From positions 5,892,381 to 5,956,380 of the forward strand of contig OX393565.1 of the NCBI GenBank assembly GCA_947652115.1: 64,000 nucleotides of DNA. Reading direction: 5' to 3'. The notes under the pieces are model-generated. The model searched no databases and was not told the DNA's origin. It worked only from the letters and a program-made list of their open reading frames with translations. This document shows positions 12,201-25,062 of this stretch, piece after piece (the stretch's first letter is position 1; every line of letters begins with the position of its first letter). This DNA comes from Blastomussa wellsi (lineage: Eukaryota; Cnidaria; Anthozoa; Scleractinia; Plerogyridae). A program made the position numbers and the translations under genes.

Positions 12201-15200
12201 GAACAGAAACAGCTGAAATTTTTATTTTTGCTGTTTTTCTGTGTTTCAGGAAGGGAGAAATGGGCACCCAAAAGTTAAACGACTCAAAGCGATAGAAGAT
12301 GTAGGTATGACATCCAGCGATAGTGATGAAAAAGACACTATTTACGGTGCGCTTGTGATTCTTGGGTAAGTCTGATCATCCCATTAGACTCTAAACAGAC
12401 CCCTTCATCATTCAATGTCTGTCTTCTGTTTTAAAAACTAATATATTTTTTTCTAAACTGTGTTGTTTGCATTTTGTGGTAATTGTGGTTGTGTAATTCT
12501 TGGTCAGTTACAATGGTTCTCTTGCGGATGGAGGAGAACTCAAGCTGCGTCGTCACCGAAGCTCATATATTTTGAGAAAGAAAGGATCCCCCTCAGGTGT
12601 GCAACCCTACAAATTGCACCTGGCTTCTTCAAACACTGGAATGCAGGTGTGTGCCGATTATGATTAATCGCACAAGTGTGATTCCAGAAAATACCCAGTA
12701 CCATTCATTGGGGGATGGTGGGGAGGGGGGGATTTCTTGACCCACCCATTCTGAAGCATTTTCATTCCATGGTTAGCAATATCTCTTCCCATTAAATTTT
12801 AAAATGATATGATTTTCAGGTGGGTGCAAGACTTCCTGTAATGTTCAGCCTTAAGTATAGCGAGACAAAATGAACTCAAGGCTTTTTTATCAAATATCTA
12901 GTAGATTCTTCATTCAGTCCGTTATTCCCATATTCTGGTTAATGATTCACCCTTTCTGATTGATGATTCAGCCTGTACCTCCACTTGGTTGAAATGCGTT
13001 GTGGAAGTTCCTTACAAATTATGATTGGTGGCTATTCAAAGCTTGCAACAAATCTATGCACAGTATTGAGGCTTGATTGAAATCAATTGATTAGACAAGT
13101 TCATAAGCAATCGTACAGTTTCAACAATCAGATTTATTAAATTTTAAAGACAGAATGAATATGATATAACAGATATGTTCAGCAGATTCAGCTGCCTTTT
13201 ATGGTATCAAATTAAGATCAAGTTCCTGTAGTTATGGAAACACTCTGGATATGGTCTTTGTATCCACCTACCCTTTGCTCTATACAGAAAATGTACAATA
13301 AAACATAAAACACTACTCCTTTGGGGGAGTAATGGGTATCTTCTGGAACCACAGACAAACCATAAAAAATTATTTATATCCTGAGGGGTGCCACAGGGTT
13401 GCTGATTTCTTAGGAATTTTTCTGTCGGTGACTCAGCTAAGTAACAACCAATTTTGCAAGTGTTGAAAGTTAAAATCATTTTTTAAAAACAATTATCATT
13501 GATGCGTTACAGTAACTTGTTTGTTTGTACAGTGTGCTTGTCTGACTCTGCTCTATTCGTAGAAGTGGTGTGCAAAATGAGTACACATTGGGGGTTCATA
13601 CGTACATGAACTTGAATTTTTAATATGATACTAATTGATCGTTAATCAAACAGATTGTTAATTCAGAAGCTCACAGCGTATCGTATACTTTATCCCGCGG
13701 CAATGCAGTTGTTGTTGAATACAGTAGAGATCCCACAACTGATATGTTTCAGGTATGAAACTTGTGCAGGTTTGGATGTTTAGCCTGTTCCCTTGATTTT
13801 GTGTTTTTCTGTCAACCTTATGACGTCATCATACATCTAATTTGCATAATACAAGAACTTGAATATCTCTGGAATGGGAGAAGATATCACAGAAAGGAAA
13901 ATGCCATTCTTCATCATTTTGAAATGCCTTTCAAATAAAGTTAACTTGTTTTTTATTTCATAGGCACTTTAATCACTTTCAATTAATTAATTATATTTCT
14001 GAATTGACAGTGAAATGAACTTACAGGAAGATTTGACGCTTCCTGGCTTGATATCATATCTTTTAGTAGCAACTCCCGGTCATCATTGGGCGTGGCCGAC
14101 GCGGGAACTTTAAAGCTCTATTTTGTGGCAAAAAAGTTCCAGAATCCAAAAAATAAAATTGGAATACTTGCTTATGCAATATAAAGATACCAAAAGCATA
14201 AAAACCCTGTAGGCCATATAGACACTTTAAATACATCAGTAGCAAGACACATTCTTGTACCTTCGCATTATTTTATGTTGTTCATACATGTAGTAAAAAA
14301 TGCTTAATATCTACAAAATGTAGACTACGCATCTCCCCTCATGAAATGCATGATCCAAAATATCAACCTTGCATGCATAAAGACCACAATCTTGGACAGA
14401 ACTGTTGAGACCAGTAAATGGGATACTACAGCTCATTTCTTAACCCCTGCTCCTCCCCCCCTTCCCCCCCTTCCCCCCCTTCCCCCCCCTCCCCCCCTCA
14501 ATATTGTTACTGCTCTACATGTTATGTTCTGAAAACAAACCTAGGTGATTTGCCAGCTGGCAACACAAAACATTCTGGATAAGGATAGGGTATGGTTTTT
14601 GTCCCCTCTGTCGTGAGCAGGGTATATAATGTAATTTCAAGCTAGCATGTTTTAATCAGGAAAGGGGCCAGAGCCATCCAGTTTTAAGCATATCCGAAAT
14701 CAGAGACGTTGATCAGTATTTATTTAGCCAGTCATCAGTCAACATAAGATCATTTTCAGGTCTAGATATTAGCGCTATAATATAAAAAAATGTTCTCCTT
14801 TGTCCTAAGCAGGGTAGGTGTTTAACGTTATTTTTGTTCTAAACAAGGTCAGGATTTCAAACTCTCATCAGCACCCCTATACCCAAATGTCAAGTACCCC
14901 CTCCCCCCCACCATGTATGATAATATTCATTTGTGGCAACTAGTTCTGTCCAAGATTGCTTCTGTCCAAGAAAGCTTCTTTCTTATTAAAGGTAAATTCA
15001 ATTTCAGGGTTACGTTGTTCCTTGTGCAGTTTTCCAGATTTTGGGAGGGGGGGGGGGGCCTTACAAATTAATAGATGTAGAAACCTAATGATTTGGTGGG
15101 AACAGTGGCAATTTGACTCATTGGGGTTCATTTTTGGTGCATTGCCTCAGACTCTTGTTCACATTTCAGTAACATTTGAAAGTCATCAGAAAGTTGTCCA

Positions 15201-18200
15201 AAACAATCTTTAACACTGTTTGTAAACAGTCAGAACACCTTTGAAATCCGAGTTGTGTGGAGATGACCATCTCAATCTCATTTGACTTAGAAAAGTTGAC
15301 AGGCAGGTACAATACACAAATGCTGACACTATTCTATTCAAAAACTATTCAAAAAACCTCCTTGCCACCAATCAATAAGGCTGCATCAGAATTTGAGAAA
15401 CATTATTTGCCATCATAGTTGTGAAGGTAGGTGGTAGTTCTTATTGGTAATTTTAAACAGTTTTGCTGATTTTTCTTGACAGATTGGTCGCTCAGGTGAT
15501 TCTAAAATCGATTTTGTTGTAGTGGACACAATTCCTGGAAATAAACATTCGGAAGTCAATCAGGATACACAGAAAAGCACCATATCCAGATATTCCTGTC
15601 GAATTGTTGTCGATAGAAGTCCACCTCACACTGCTAGAGTGTTTGCCGCTGGGTTTGATAAATCAAGTAATATATTTTTAGGGGTAAGTGGACTTGATAA
15701 GATTTCTTCCTAGCAAACAGTTTGGTTCAAGCATATTAAAGATGCTTTCTAGTCCATACTGTGCAATATTTATGTGAGCTATACACAAAGGAATATTTAC
15801 AGTGCACAAGCCAAAGTAAAAATTCTGCGACAAACACCTGTGTTATCCTTGCAAAATGATAACCTCAAGGTTATTCCAAACCAATATCTCAGCTCATTGA
15901 GCATTCCTAAACTAAATGACTCACAATAGCAGAATGAAACACTTTATGTACACTAAAACCCGAAGTGTTACCACATCAACAAATTGAAGAAAATGAAAAC
16001 AAACCCACTGACTGGGAAACATGGACTGGAAAACACCATAATTTAAGGAGGCACATCACAATATTTGAGTCCTTTTTGGTGATAAACCAAAACTACCCTT
16101 AAAATGTTGGAAACCTGAAAATAATAGTTTGTTAAGAAAGAAAACACCGATTAGGTGATATTGAACCAAGCAGGAACAAGGATGGTTAAGGATGGAGAAG
16201 ATTCAGGGCAGATTGAAAAATAAGGACAGTTTTGAAAAATTAATTTTAGGCTTAGTTAATTTTTTTCATTTAATACACTATAATCATCTTTAAGTGCAAA
16301 TTCTGCTGCCATCCTGAAAAAGAAGGACACTGTAATTTTGTCCTTTTCAGGAAAAAGCGCCAAAGTGGCAAAATGAAGAAAACATGATGGACGGTTTGAC
16401 AACAAATGGAGTCCTTCTAATGAATCCCAAGGGTGGTCCATCATGTCAGCCAACAATATGGCGTGAAATATCAGTATGTGGCAACGTATATGGACTTCGT
16501 AAAACACGTTCGACAACTGAGAAAGGGAAGACTGTAAGTTCCTGCTTGTTTTCTGTTTATTGTTGTTGTTGTTGTCAATGTTGTTCCTTTGACTAGTGAA
16601 TTTAGGATCCGGTCCCGACAAAATCGACAAAACCATTTAGGAAAACTTATTTTTCCAAAAATGTAGCCACAACTGAAACCAAACCATGAGGTGATTTATA
16701 ATACATTATTAATTTTATTCCAGAAATCAAGCATTAATTGTTCATAAGAAGTTTCAAACACATCCAGTTGACATTGAAGGAAAAGTGATGGCAGGTCAAG
16801 ATGATATGAGATTGAGATGGTGGTTGAACTAAAGGCAAAATTAGATTACAACAATTCAGGAAAATTGACAAACGATGAAAAAATACATCAATTACTTTAA
16901 AAGAAACTTACAGATATTCTCCTCCTTTGAAGTTGAACTCAACTTGACCAACTGAATTAGAATTGATGCTGAATCCCCCTGTTGAATGCCAGCTTGCTCG
17001 GTTGAATAAACAGAATGATAAAATATCATATGACATAGCTCTATGATTATCAGATCAAAAAGTTAATTTGTAAATACTGTATATTAACCATACCGCAAAT
17101 GTCACACATGTTTGACACTAACAAAAAAATACCATAGATGGTTGTAAAATAACCCTGGTGAAAATCTTCAAAGGATCTTGCAGGATCTTACAAGATCCTT
17201 AAGGATCTGTCAGAGATAAGGATCTTTTAAGGGTCCAGTAAAGATCTTTGAAAGATATTCAAAGATTTTAATGGAAAGATGGCTTGAGGTTCCTGCAAGT
17301 TCCTGCAAAGATCCTTCAGATTCTGCTAAGATCCTCCAAGATCAGCTACGATTTTGAAGGATCCTCAAGGATCTTTGCAGGGACCTCAAGGATCGTTGCA
17401 GGGACTTTGCAGGGACTTGAAAGATTTTGACAAGATCCTACAAGATCTTTGAGGATATGGATGAAGATCCTAAAGGATCCTCACCAAGATCCACATAAGA
17501 TCCTCACAAAGATCTTTAAAGATCCTTTAAGGATCTTAAAAAGATTTTTCACCAGGGAAGGTCGTAGAATGATTATTTCTGCTGCCATTACATTCAGGTA
17601 CATTGTTTCTTGTTTTTCAGGTGGCGGAAGAGTCCAATGTTTTGCTTGATGGATCATTAATTGATCTTTGTGGAGCTGTTTTGCTTTGGAGGTCTGCTGA
17701 GGCTCTTAAAGAAATGGCTGTATGTATTTTTTTCAGTTCGGTGTTGTGTTTCATTGCTGTGTATAAAGTACTTTTCTTATACACAGTGTATAAAGTACTT
17801 TTCTTATACACTGTGTATAAAGTACTTTTCTTATACACTGTGTATAAAGTACTTTTCTTAAAGTACTTTAAACACGTACTTTGGCTGTCTGGTCTTTTTT
17901 GCCCCATGGTTATTCCAAACAGCCAGTACCATAAACTATTTGATTGTAAGCTTTACTTATTTATTTGTAATTTACTTTATTTTTTGGTACAAATAAAGAA
18001 ATTGTGGTTGTTACTTTAGTTAGCTTGGTTTGTAAATTATTACCCAAACTTTCCTCCCATTGTCAATTGGCTCAAATGCAAAGATGAGTTCTTACACGGC
18101 TGGCAAGTAATTTTTTTTTTGCACAATTCTGTGATTGTAAATCAATTACACTAATTAAATCCCTTACAGGAATACACACATTATTGATAACTTAATTGCC

Positions 18201-21200
18201 ATATTTATTCATTATATATTATTAATATTTATTTATTATTATTAATGAGTAGATATCATATCTTGAAAGTTGAAATTATTTTGTGCCATGGTTATATTTC
18301 ATTGATAAACTACTTTCATATTATTAACAATTTTTTTCATTTAAACTCCTGGTGTATTCTACTGTTCTTGCTATCAGACCTGGGAAACCATTGATAAAAT
18401 GAGGGAATGCCTGAATGCATCCAAACCGCAGTGCCCTGTAGGGCTTACAACATTGAAATTCCCAAGCAAGTCGGAGGTATGGTTAATGCTACTTAAGGTG
18501 TTTATGAAACTTTGCAAGTCTAACTACTGCCCACTACTGTCACAGGGAATACTCACATCAAACTGGAGGATAAAAAAAAATAAAGTGCCTTTTTACTTTG
18601 TCGTGGCCATTTTGAATTCAGGAACGGGGGGAGATAGACCCATGTTTGGGTATAGGGGTGCCTCTGAGGTTTGAAACCCTGATCATGTTTTGGACAAAAA
18701 TAACATTGATAGTTAGGAAAGGAATATGGTTCGGGTTGAAGCAGCCATTAGTGGGGAGGAGCGGCTGCGAAGGAGACTACTGGTGCAAGGTCATGCATTA
18801 AAAATGTTTTCATTCAAAAATTGCTCAAGGTAGGAGCAAGCAGCATCTGACTCTGAAAAACTGCAACAGTTAGAACCAAGAAATGAAAACAATGTATTTT
18901 ATTACTAACAGATTTAGATGAAAGCAAGAATCTGTATCTGAAAAACTGCGCTAGTTGGGATCCATCAATGAAAAATGTTTTACTACTTTAGAACAGGTTT
19001 TTAAAAAGTGCAGGTTATTTATCAGCTGTTTATGGTTCTGTGACCAGTTAGGGATTCATTACAGGGTCAGAAATTGCAGCTTCCTGATCGCCAATGAGAC
19101 TAAAAACCAGAATTGCCAGTGGGTGACTAACTATTTCTGGTATTACTTCATCATGCTATGCGTGATTCGCAAATAACTCAGAGTCAAATTTACATTAACG
19201 TTGATTTTCAGCCAAGACATCATTACACTGACATGAAATTTGATCCCTGGCCAACAACTGACTTTTTTATTTTTCTGCTAAATTTATTCTGAAATAGAAT
19301 TGAAAGGGATTTTCATGTTAATCTGCAATTGCAATGAGGTTAGCCACCAGAAGGAGGGAAAAATTTGGCATCCACAAATTGCTAGCTGGGCCAAAAAGTT
19401 AATTTTGGACCCTGCATCATCATCATCATTTTCATCATCATTTATTGGAATATCTAATATAATACAAATTTACAGATTTGTACTACCCGCATATAGCAAA
19501 GCTAATCGAGGCGGGTTGTACAACTTACAATGAAATTTAGCAAAAATACATTAATATTAAAATTAGGTAAATGAATAAAATAAATAAGTAAATAAATAAA
19601 AAAAATAGGTATACACATATACCAATAGACATATACAAATACACATATAAAAATAGCTAGGATTTACAAAACATGAGAAATTAATAATAATAATAATAAT
19701 GGCTACTGAGTTTAATTAGTAATAATTAGTAATTTTTAACATTAAAGTAGAGACATCAACATAATCATCCTCACTGCCAAGTACCGCAAGTAAAAATGCA
19801 TTACCAGACCTGTTGTTCATGCATTTAATCCCGACATGTGGGTTCCATTGTTTTTGTTGTTAGCAGCCAGGTAGCAGTGTGGCCAATACTCAGCCGTATG
19901 TATACCTTAAGTGTGGTCACGTTCATGGTCTTCACTCATGGGATACACCAGATAGAAATGCCGCTGACAAAAGAACATGCCCAGTTTGCTTGCAGGTACA
20001 TGAAAACTTTGATTAACTTCTAACAATCCAAGGGGCATTGCTACACCATTTTAACAACACTTTAAAAAGCTAAAAGAAACTTGTCTTTGTATCAAAAATA
20101 ACATTTCCTCATTTTTCTCACATTTTCAAGCCATCTCCTGAATAAATAGGAAACCAACTATTATGGTTTGCTCTCCCTGCTAAATTTTCATTTGATATCT
20201 TCTTTGCAAGGGTGTATACAAAACCTGGGCTAGGCTATGGCCCAACCTAAATTTTGTAATTTTTAGTAATGTTACACATCAAGGAAAAAATTACTTACAT
20301 GCACAGGGATCAGGTGTTGCAAAGTCAAGCAATGGCTGCCATTTTTTGTCAAACTCGTCCCCAGGGTGTCCTTGCTGTCACTGGCAGTTTAATAAGGGAA
20401 TAAAATTACTTTTTGAGGGAATATAATTGTTTATTTGTGCCCGTGTAGTGTCATTTGCGGCCCAACTGCGAAGTGCAAGGGACGCAAATGACACTACAAG
20501 GGATATGTTCCTAAGTTTCGCAGCTGAAACTTGGGAATATATTCCCCAGTTTTCGAGTATTGTGAATTGCATTCACACATTTTGTTTTCACCCCAATCAA
20601 ATCATTACAAACCAGCTCAAGTGTTCTTGCCAAGGATACATAAATGAATTCATTAAATCACAAATGATTTCACTACTGGTTTCAATAATCTGCTCGTCAA
20701 ATGAAGAGTTCAAAATTCAAAACAAGACTCGATCCAAACCTCGAATATGGATTGGATTTAGTGTCTGCCTTCATGTGACTGGCTGTTATGGCTTATTCTC
20801 AACCCTCTCATGCTACCCAAAGAGAACCAAGACATTTTGGTGCACTGAAAGAGTGTAAAAAATGCTACTGGCATAAGAGAAAGGGGGATAAACATTGTTT
20901 ACCCAATTTTTATTTAAATTATGCAAATTAGGGATATTTTACAAATTCTTTTCTGTCTGTCATGCAAAGCCAGACAATAATCCAATCAATATTTGGTTGT
21001 TGAATCAAGGCTGAATTTGAATATTGGATTATTTGTCCCAATTTTGTTGGGGGCATTCTAATAAACTCCAACTTCATGAAATTTTAACAAAATTACTTCA
21101 TGTTTCCAAGAAATTGCCAGAGTTTCCTGATTCCCAGCAAAATCTTTAGATTACCAGAAGAATTTTGTTTCTCTCCTGAAACAGGCCTTACAGTTAGCAC

Positions 21201-22180
21201 TGGGAAAAGGTCTCTGAAAGTTAATGGCCTTGTGTAAAACCATTTGAAGGATAATAAACATGATAGCCTCCATCTGGTTTCGTTTGCATCTCAGAAAAGA
21301 TCTTGTGCATGGACAAAGATCAGTGTGTGCACATTTTCATACCAAACGAAAACTATTGTTTATTTGCAAAACAACAATTATTGAATACTGCTATTGTCAG
21401 GCCAGCTGTTATGTTCCACTGAGCCTTGGAAAGGAGCCAGCATTCTTCCAAGGAGAACCTTCGGCAACGCATGCTTTTGTACCATGTGGCCATGTTTGTT
21501 CTGAAGAAACAGTCAGGTATGATTCAGAAACCTTCATTGACTACACTAAAGCCATTCCAAGCTTTACACTGTAGGTCTCTCTTTTGTGTCATCAATAGAC
21601 CCCTTTGTAGCTAGCCATCATGTGACCTGCTTTTCATAAAATTATGGGCTATAGCTTAAAGAATGCCAGAATTGGAAAGACCATGTCGAAAGTAGCGAAA
21701 TACCCAAGTTTGAATGCCCTGGCATTAAAGAATGAGATTCTGTGGCAGTTTGAATTTTCAAAAAATTAAAAAGATTTTTATGGACAAAAATGTTGAAGGG
21801 CCTTGCTCTCCAGCAAAATGTTCCATAGAAATCCTTTAAATTCTCTGAAAACTAAAACTGGCATAATTATAACCTTATTCTTTAATGACAAGGGTCTCAA
21901 ACTTGGCCATATTGATATTTTTGACATACTCTTTCCATTTCTGTCATTCTTTAACTTTTAACCCATAATATTAAATAATAGCAAACATTTGGCTTCCCGA
22001 CCCCAACTGCAAAGGGCCTATTCTTCCCCATTCAAGGATGATCTGAGACTTGAGCCTGAAAACTTCTGCACTCAGGACAACTTTGTAGTGTCTCGGATTG
22101 GCTTTTTCTTTTGTTTACATCGCTGTAAAAATGTCCTTGTCCATGCTTGACACTTTGAGGCTTGTTAGCCTAATAAATAG

Positions 22181-22225
<45 letters not shown>

Positions 22226-23385
22226 GTATAACAATATAATTTGTTTTTATCAACTGGGTTGATAATGTCAATTGGCCACCGTAAAGAGATTCAATTGCTG
22301 ATGTTTCGAGCGTTAGCCCTTCGTAGGAGCGAATCGCTCCGACGAAGGGCTAACGCTCGAAACGTCAGCAATTGAATCTCTTTACGGTGGCCAATTGACA
22401 TTATCAACCCAGTTGTTAGCCTAATAGTTTGTGTGTCAGACTCCAGATTGATTGGTCCAGGTTAGAGCCCCAGCCAGGAACACTTTGTTTTGTTCTTGTG
22501 TAAAACACTTTACTCTCGTAGTGCCTCGGTTTACCCAGGATTATAAATGGGTACAACGTGACAGAATGCTGGGGAGTATGCAATGAACTAGGAGAGTAGC
22601 AATGCTGATGCTATGGAAACCGGAGTAAAGCACTGGCAGTTATAGCCAGTTGGGGTTAAGGTGATTCCTTAGTATTGCATTGCACATCCTTACCGTGCAG
22701 AATTTTAGGTCTGATTAAGCGCGCTCACATAAACAAAATGGTGGCTTTTTCTATTCAGATTAGCTCACGAGGAAGGTAGATAAACTGTCATTTTACTCTT
22801 AAACAAGCACGGTGACATTTAGTTTTTATTGTGGAATTTTGGTAAACAAATTGTCATCTTTAAGTGAAAAAAAAATAGAACAAGGAATTCTTGGTATGGA
22901 AAAAAAGCTACAGTTAAAACTTTGGACTTTAGTTGAGAATACCAATTACGGCTTTGAAGACAATGACTCATGGTATGTTTTGAGTCATTGTCATTTCATT
23001 TTGCATGATTTTTCCATAAAATTAATTACATCAAATTTTTACCCACTATTCCTTCAATAATGTTTGCTTTCAGCCACCGTAAAATGTACCGTGGAACGGT
23101 CAAATTATGTGCATTAAAAGTTGTTATTGAAATTTCATACCTTGAGGTGTGAAATATGAGAGGTTCCTTTCCTTTTATAGCAGATCTTCTGTTATAGGAC
23201 AAATGTATCAACCAGTAATTAAAAAATGAAATGATGGATTTCTTTACTGGTTGTGTCTCAGGTTTTGGCAGCAGGTACCCATTCCACATGGATGTGACGC
23301 TTTCCAAGCCATTTGTCCCTTCTGTGCCCAGCCTTTGGAGGGTGAAGATGGCTTTGTTAAACTCATATTCTCAACAGATGAATAA
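6203..23385 (+). CDS. PELI: Pellino E3 ubiquitin-protein ligase, 11 coding exons, 446 aa
   Basis: RING-like E3 ligase that ubiquitinates IRAK and other adaptors downstream of Toll/IL-1 receptors. Exons: 6203-6235, 12250-12365, 12508-12646, 13654-13752, 15483-15683, 16351-16533, 17621-17719, 18378-18476, 19864-19995, 21401-21516, 23262-23385. All phases agree and sum to 447 codons; vertebrate Pellinos are about 418-469 aa. Diagnostic blocks are YNGSLADGGELKLRRH, VSYTLSRG-AVVVEYSRDPTTD, IDFVVVDTIPG (FHA core), DGLTTNGVLLMNPKGG with IWREISVCGNVYGLR, and LDGSLIDLCGA-LLWR. They are followed by the RING-like half: CGHVHGLHSWD, TCPVC, THAFVPCGHVCSEETV and PHGCDAFQAICPFCAQPLEG. Exon 1 (MTETSEEFLDG) is inferred from its ATG, a GTAAGA donor and phase 0 joining; if wrong, translation may start at the ATG at 12307. 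The 3' UTR end was not located. Confidence 0.93.
10618..10868 (+). mobile_element. tRNA-derived SINE, 3' body
   Basis: Contains the family landmarks TTGTTCTTGGGCAAGACACT, TATAAATGGGTACCG and GGGCCACTAGGCCCGA in the same order as the full copy at 26668-26962. The tRNA-like head is missing. Confidence 0.75.
11190..11310 (+). repeat. Single arm of the GTTTCGAGCGTTAGCCC foldback family
   Basis: Carries the same ordered blocks (GTTGATAATGT, AATTGGCCAC, GTAAAGAGATTCAA, GTTTCGAGCGTTAGCCCTTCG) as the palindrome at 22249-22415, but only once. Confidence 0.75.
13795..13977. mobile_element. TTAA-type MITE end, copy 1
   Basis: Closely matches 54130-54303 for about 170 bp, from TTCTGTCAACCTT through TTGAATATCTCTGGAA to TTTCATAGGCACTTTAA. 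The CATAGGCACT|TTAA end is the same as that of the element at 1988-2580. It lies in Pellino intron 4. Confidence 0.7.
14447..14500. repeat. C-rich tract with regularly spaced C-runs
   Basis: Six C-runs, mostly seven or more bases long, are separated by TT, CT or T. The minus strand therefore has several long G-runs with short loops, the formal pattern of a G-quadruplex. It lies in Pellino intron 4. Confidence 0.8.
14570..14912. repeat. Dispersed repeat sharing sequence with 18615-18730 and 63410-63430
   Basis: The AGCACCCCTATACCCAAA block and the nearby TAACGTTATTTTTGTTCTAAAC block recur in inverted form at 18640-18730, and the first block recurs at 63411-63430. Confidence 0.55.
17150..17555. 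repeat. Degenerate GATC-rich repeat array
   Basis: About twenty GATC sites occur in about 380 bp, mostly as AGGATCTT, AAGATCCT or AAGATCTTT, with no fixed period. It lies in Pellino intron 6, shortly before exon 7, and it produces an accidental short frame of KDPHQDP-type residues. Confidence 0.85.
17761..17868. repeat. 27-bp tandem repeat, four copies
   Basis: Units starting GTATAAAGTACTTTTCTTAT lie at 17761, 17788, 17815 and 17842. Each unit has TATACAC/GTGTATA inverted ends, so neighbouring units can pair. It lies just after Pellino exon 7 and is not coding. Confidence 0.95.
19683..19700. repeat. AAT microsatellite in AT-rich intron sequence
   Basis: Short run of AATAAT triplets within 19540-19740, a long A/T-rich stretch of Pellino intron 8. 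Confidence 0.6.
20425..20570. mobile_element. Short palindromic MITE pair
   Basis: GTGTAGTGTCATTTGCG is mirrored by CGCAAATGACACTAC, followed by a second stem GAATATATTCCCA/TATGTTCCTAAG around AAGTTTCGCAGCTGAAACTT. It lies in Pellino intron 9. Confidence 0.65.
22249..22415. mobile_element. Near-perfect foldback palindrome
   Basis: The left arm (22249-22333) and right arm (22336-22415) are inverted copies of each other over about 80 bp with very few mismatches, meeting at GAGCGAATCGCTC. Blocks include TTGATAATGTCAATTGGCCA and GTTTCGAGCGTTAGCCC. A single arm is at 11190. It lies in Pellino intron 10. Confidence 0.9.
22418..22690 (+). mobile_element. tRNA-derived SINE
   Basis: Diverged full-length copy. 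It has a tRNA-like head with GTCAGACTCCAGATT and a GGTTAGAGCCC box, then TTGTTCTTGTGTAAAACACTT, TATAAATGGGTAC and a GGAAACCGG-type tail as in the 26668 copy. It directly abuts the foldback palindrome. Confidence 0.7.
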
Positions 23386-24814
23386 CATTGTAGATAAAGT
23401 AAACAGTGTACAGCTTTACTGCAGCAACTATTCACATAAATTTATAATAATTATTAGTGTTGCCACTGAGTCAACTAAGTAATTTATTTGTGAAATAGCT
23501 TGAGGGTAAATATCTTGTCACACATGTCTGTTTCGTGCACTTACCAATGTTAATCCCACAGGGGGGAGTGTGCACGGTGATTTAATGCTGGGACTGATCC
23601 CCTGAGATGGGCGTTTGACTGTGAGAAATTGCCCAGGGGTCAGGCCATTTGACTTTGACCAAAAGAAGTAGGAATGAATGAAAGACTTTATTTACATGTC
23701 AAGCGAGTCTAGCCAGGGGTAGAAACTCTCTACTAATAGGGGACAACTTTAAGTTCTGTTTTGAAGGAAAGGTAAGTTTTTATTTGTACTTCATCGTCAT
23801 TTATCTGACACTAGTCAGAAATTGTCTGTTTTGAGAGAGAGTTTTACTTCGGGTACTCATCATAGTATAAAACTCAGAGTGAAATAGAAATCATCAATTT
23901 TTGCAATTTTTATGAGACTGATCTGTTCTGCACTATAAAATTGATTGTCGTTCTTTTCCTCGCCCTGGCGAATTAGATCAGAAATTTTAAAAATTTGTTC
24001 AATCCCCACTCCTTGCCTGCACTCCCCCCCCCTCCCCCTAACCCCCACTTACGGGATTTACATTGATAAGTGCATAATGTTTTTATTTAGGCGTTAGGTA
24101 TTGCCAATGAAAACACTTTTTGTAATTTACTAGAAGGCAAGTAATTGGGACTGTTTACCACTTTGCTTGAAATGGCACATAGTTGTGTCCACGGCTTTAG
24201 AAAAGCGTCCTTTTATTCTTCTGTTGTGATTTAACAGTTTTGAAACAGTGTCCTTGTAAGTTGAGATCCAGATGTTTGGGTTCTTGTCCTTGTGTCCTGT
24301 TCTTTGGCAAATCACTTACTCTTGGAGACTCAAACCCTCTCCCTCCTCTCCCCCATCCCATTTGGGTCAAAGCCTGCAATGGATCACATCCATTTAAGGG
24401 TGTTAGCAAATACTAACACACTGGCATTTTTGATCCCTTGATCCTTTTCTGTATCTTAAGAGTGGTATTATCATTTTGCTTGTATGCACAAACATGAAAA
24501 CATTTAACTTAAATCTTGATTTTTACTCAAAATAGTATTTATTATTGCATAATTTAATTTTAAAGTGACTTAAAATAGCGTTTACTTATTCCGAATTTCT
24601 TAATTGTTATATGATACTCTTGATGTAGGGATGATGTTTTACTTGTCAGCTTGTCTTTCTCCTGGTAGCATAATTTAGTGTCGTATGGTTTATAACCAGA
24701 AGCTCGACATGGTATTGGTATGTGGAATATAAACCATCAATTTCCATAAGAAATTGGTGTGAACCAGCAGGAGTACGTTATCAGTGTTCCACATTTCAAA
24801 ACCATAACAAGATT

Positions 24815-25062
24815 TCGCTTTATGAAATAACTAAATACTAAGTGTGCTCACATCGATCGATAGGTGTGTTTAGATGAGAGTAATAACAGTATGTAAACAC
24901 GGTTATGACGTTTTAGATTGGCGTTTAGTTTTGAGAAATATTTTATAAAAGCAATAGAGGATTTTTTCCACACCCGGGGATGGGAGAATTCTCCCAATCC
25001 CCCTCGTGTTCAGACAAGGCTATATAAACACGGACAAAAATCCTCTATTGGTTAAATAATAT
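24815..25062 (-). repeat. Dispersed repeat, inverted copy of the 52770-52990 family
   Basis: Shares GTGTTTAGATGAGAGTA, AACGTCATAACC-type and GAGAATTCTCCCAA blocks with 52770-52990, in opposite orientation and with both outer ends present. Confidence 0.7.

Larger units (their letters stand above)
6236..12249. other. Pellino intron 1 (6 kb)
   Basis: Apart from a truncated SINE body near 10620-10865 and a single foldback arm near 11190-11310, I see no genes in this interval. It is AT-rich, and the scattered short open frames lack family motifs. Confidence 0.6.

Noticed and set aside
17603..18019. 138-codon plus-strand frame
   Set aside because: It is one frame-shifted reading of Pellino exon 7 continued through the 27-bp tandem repeat.
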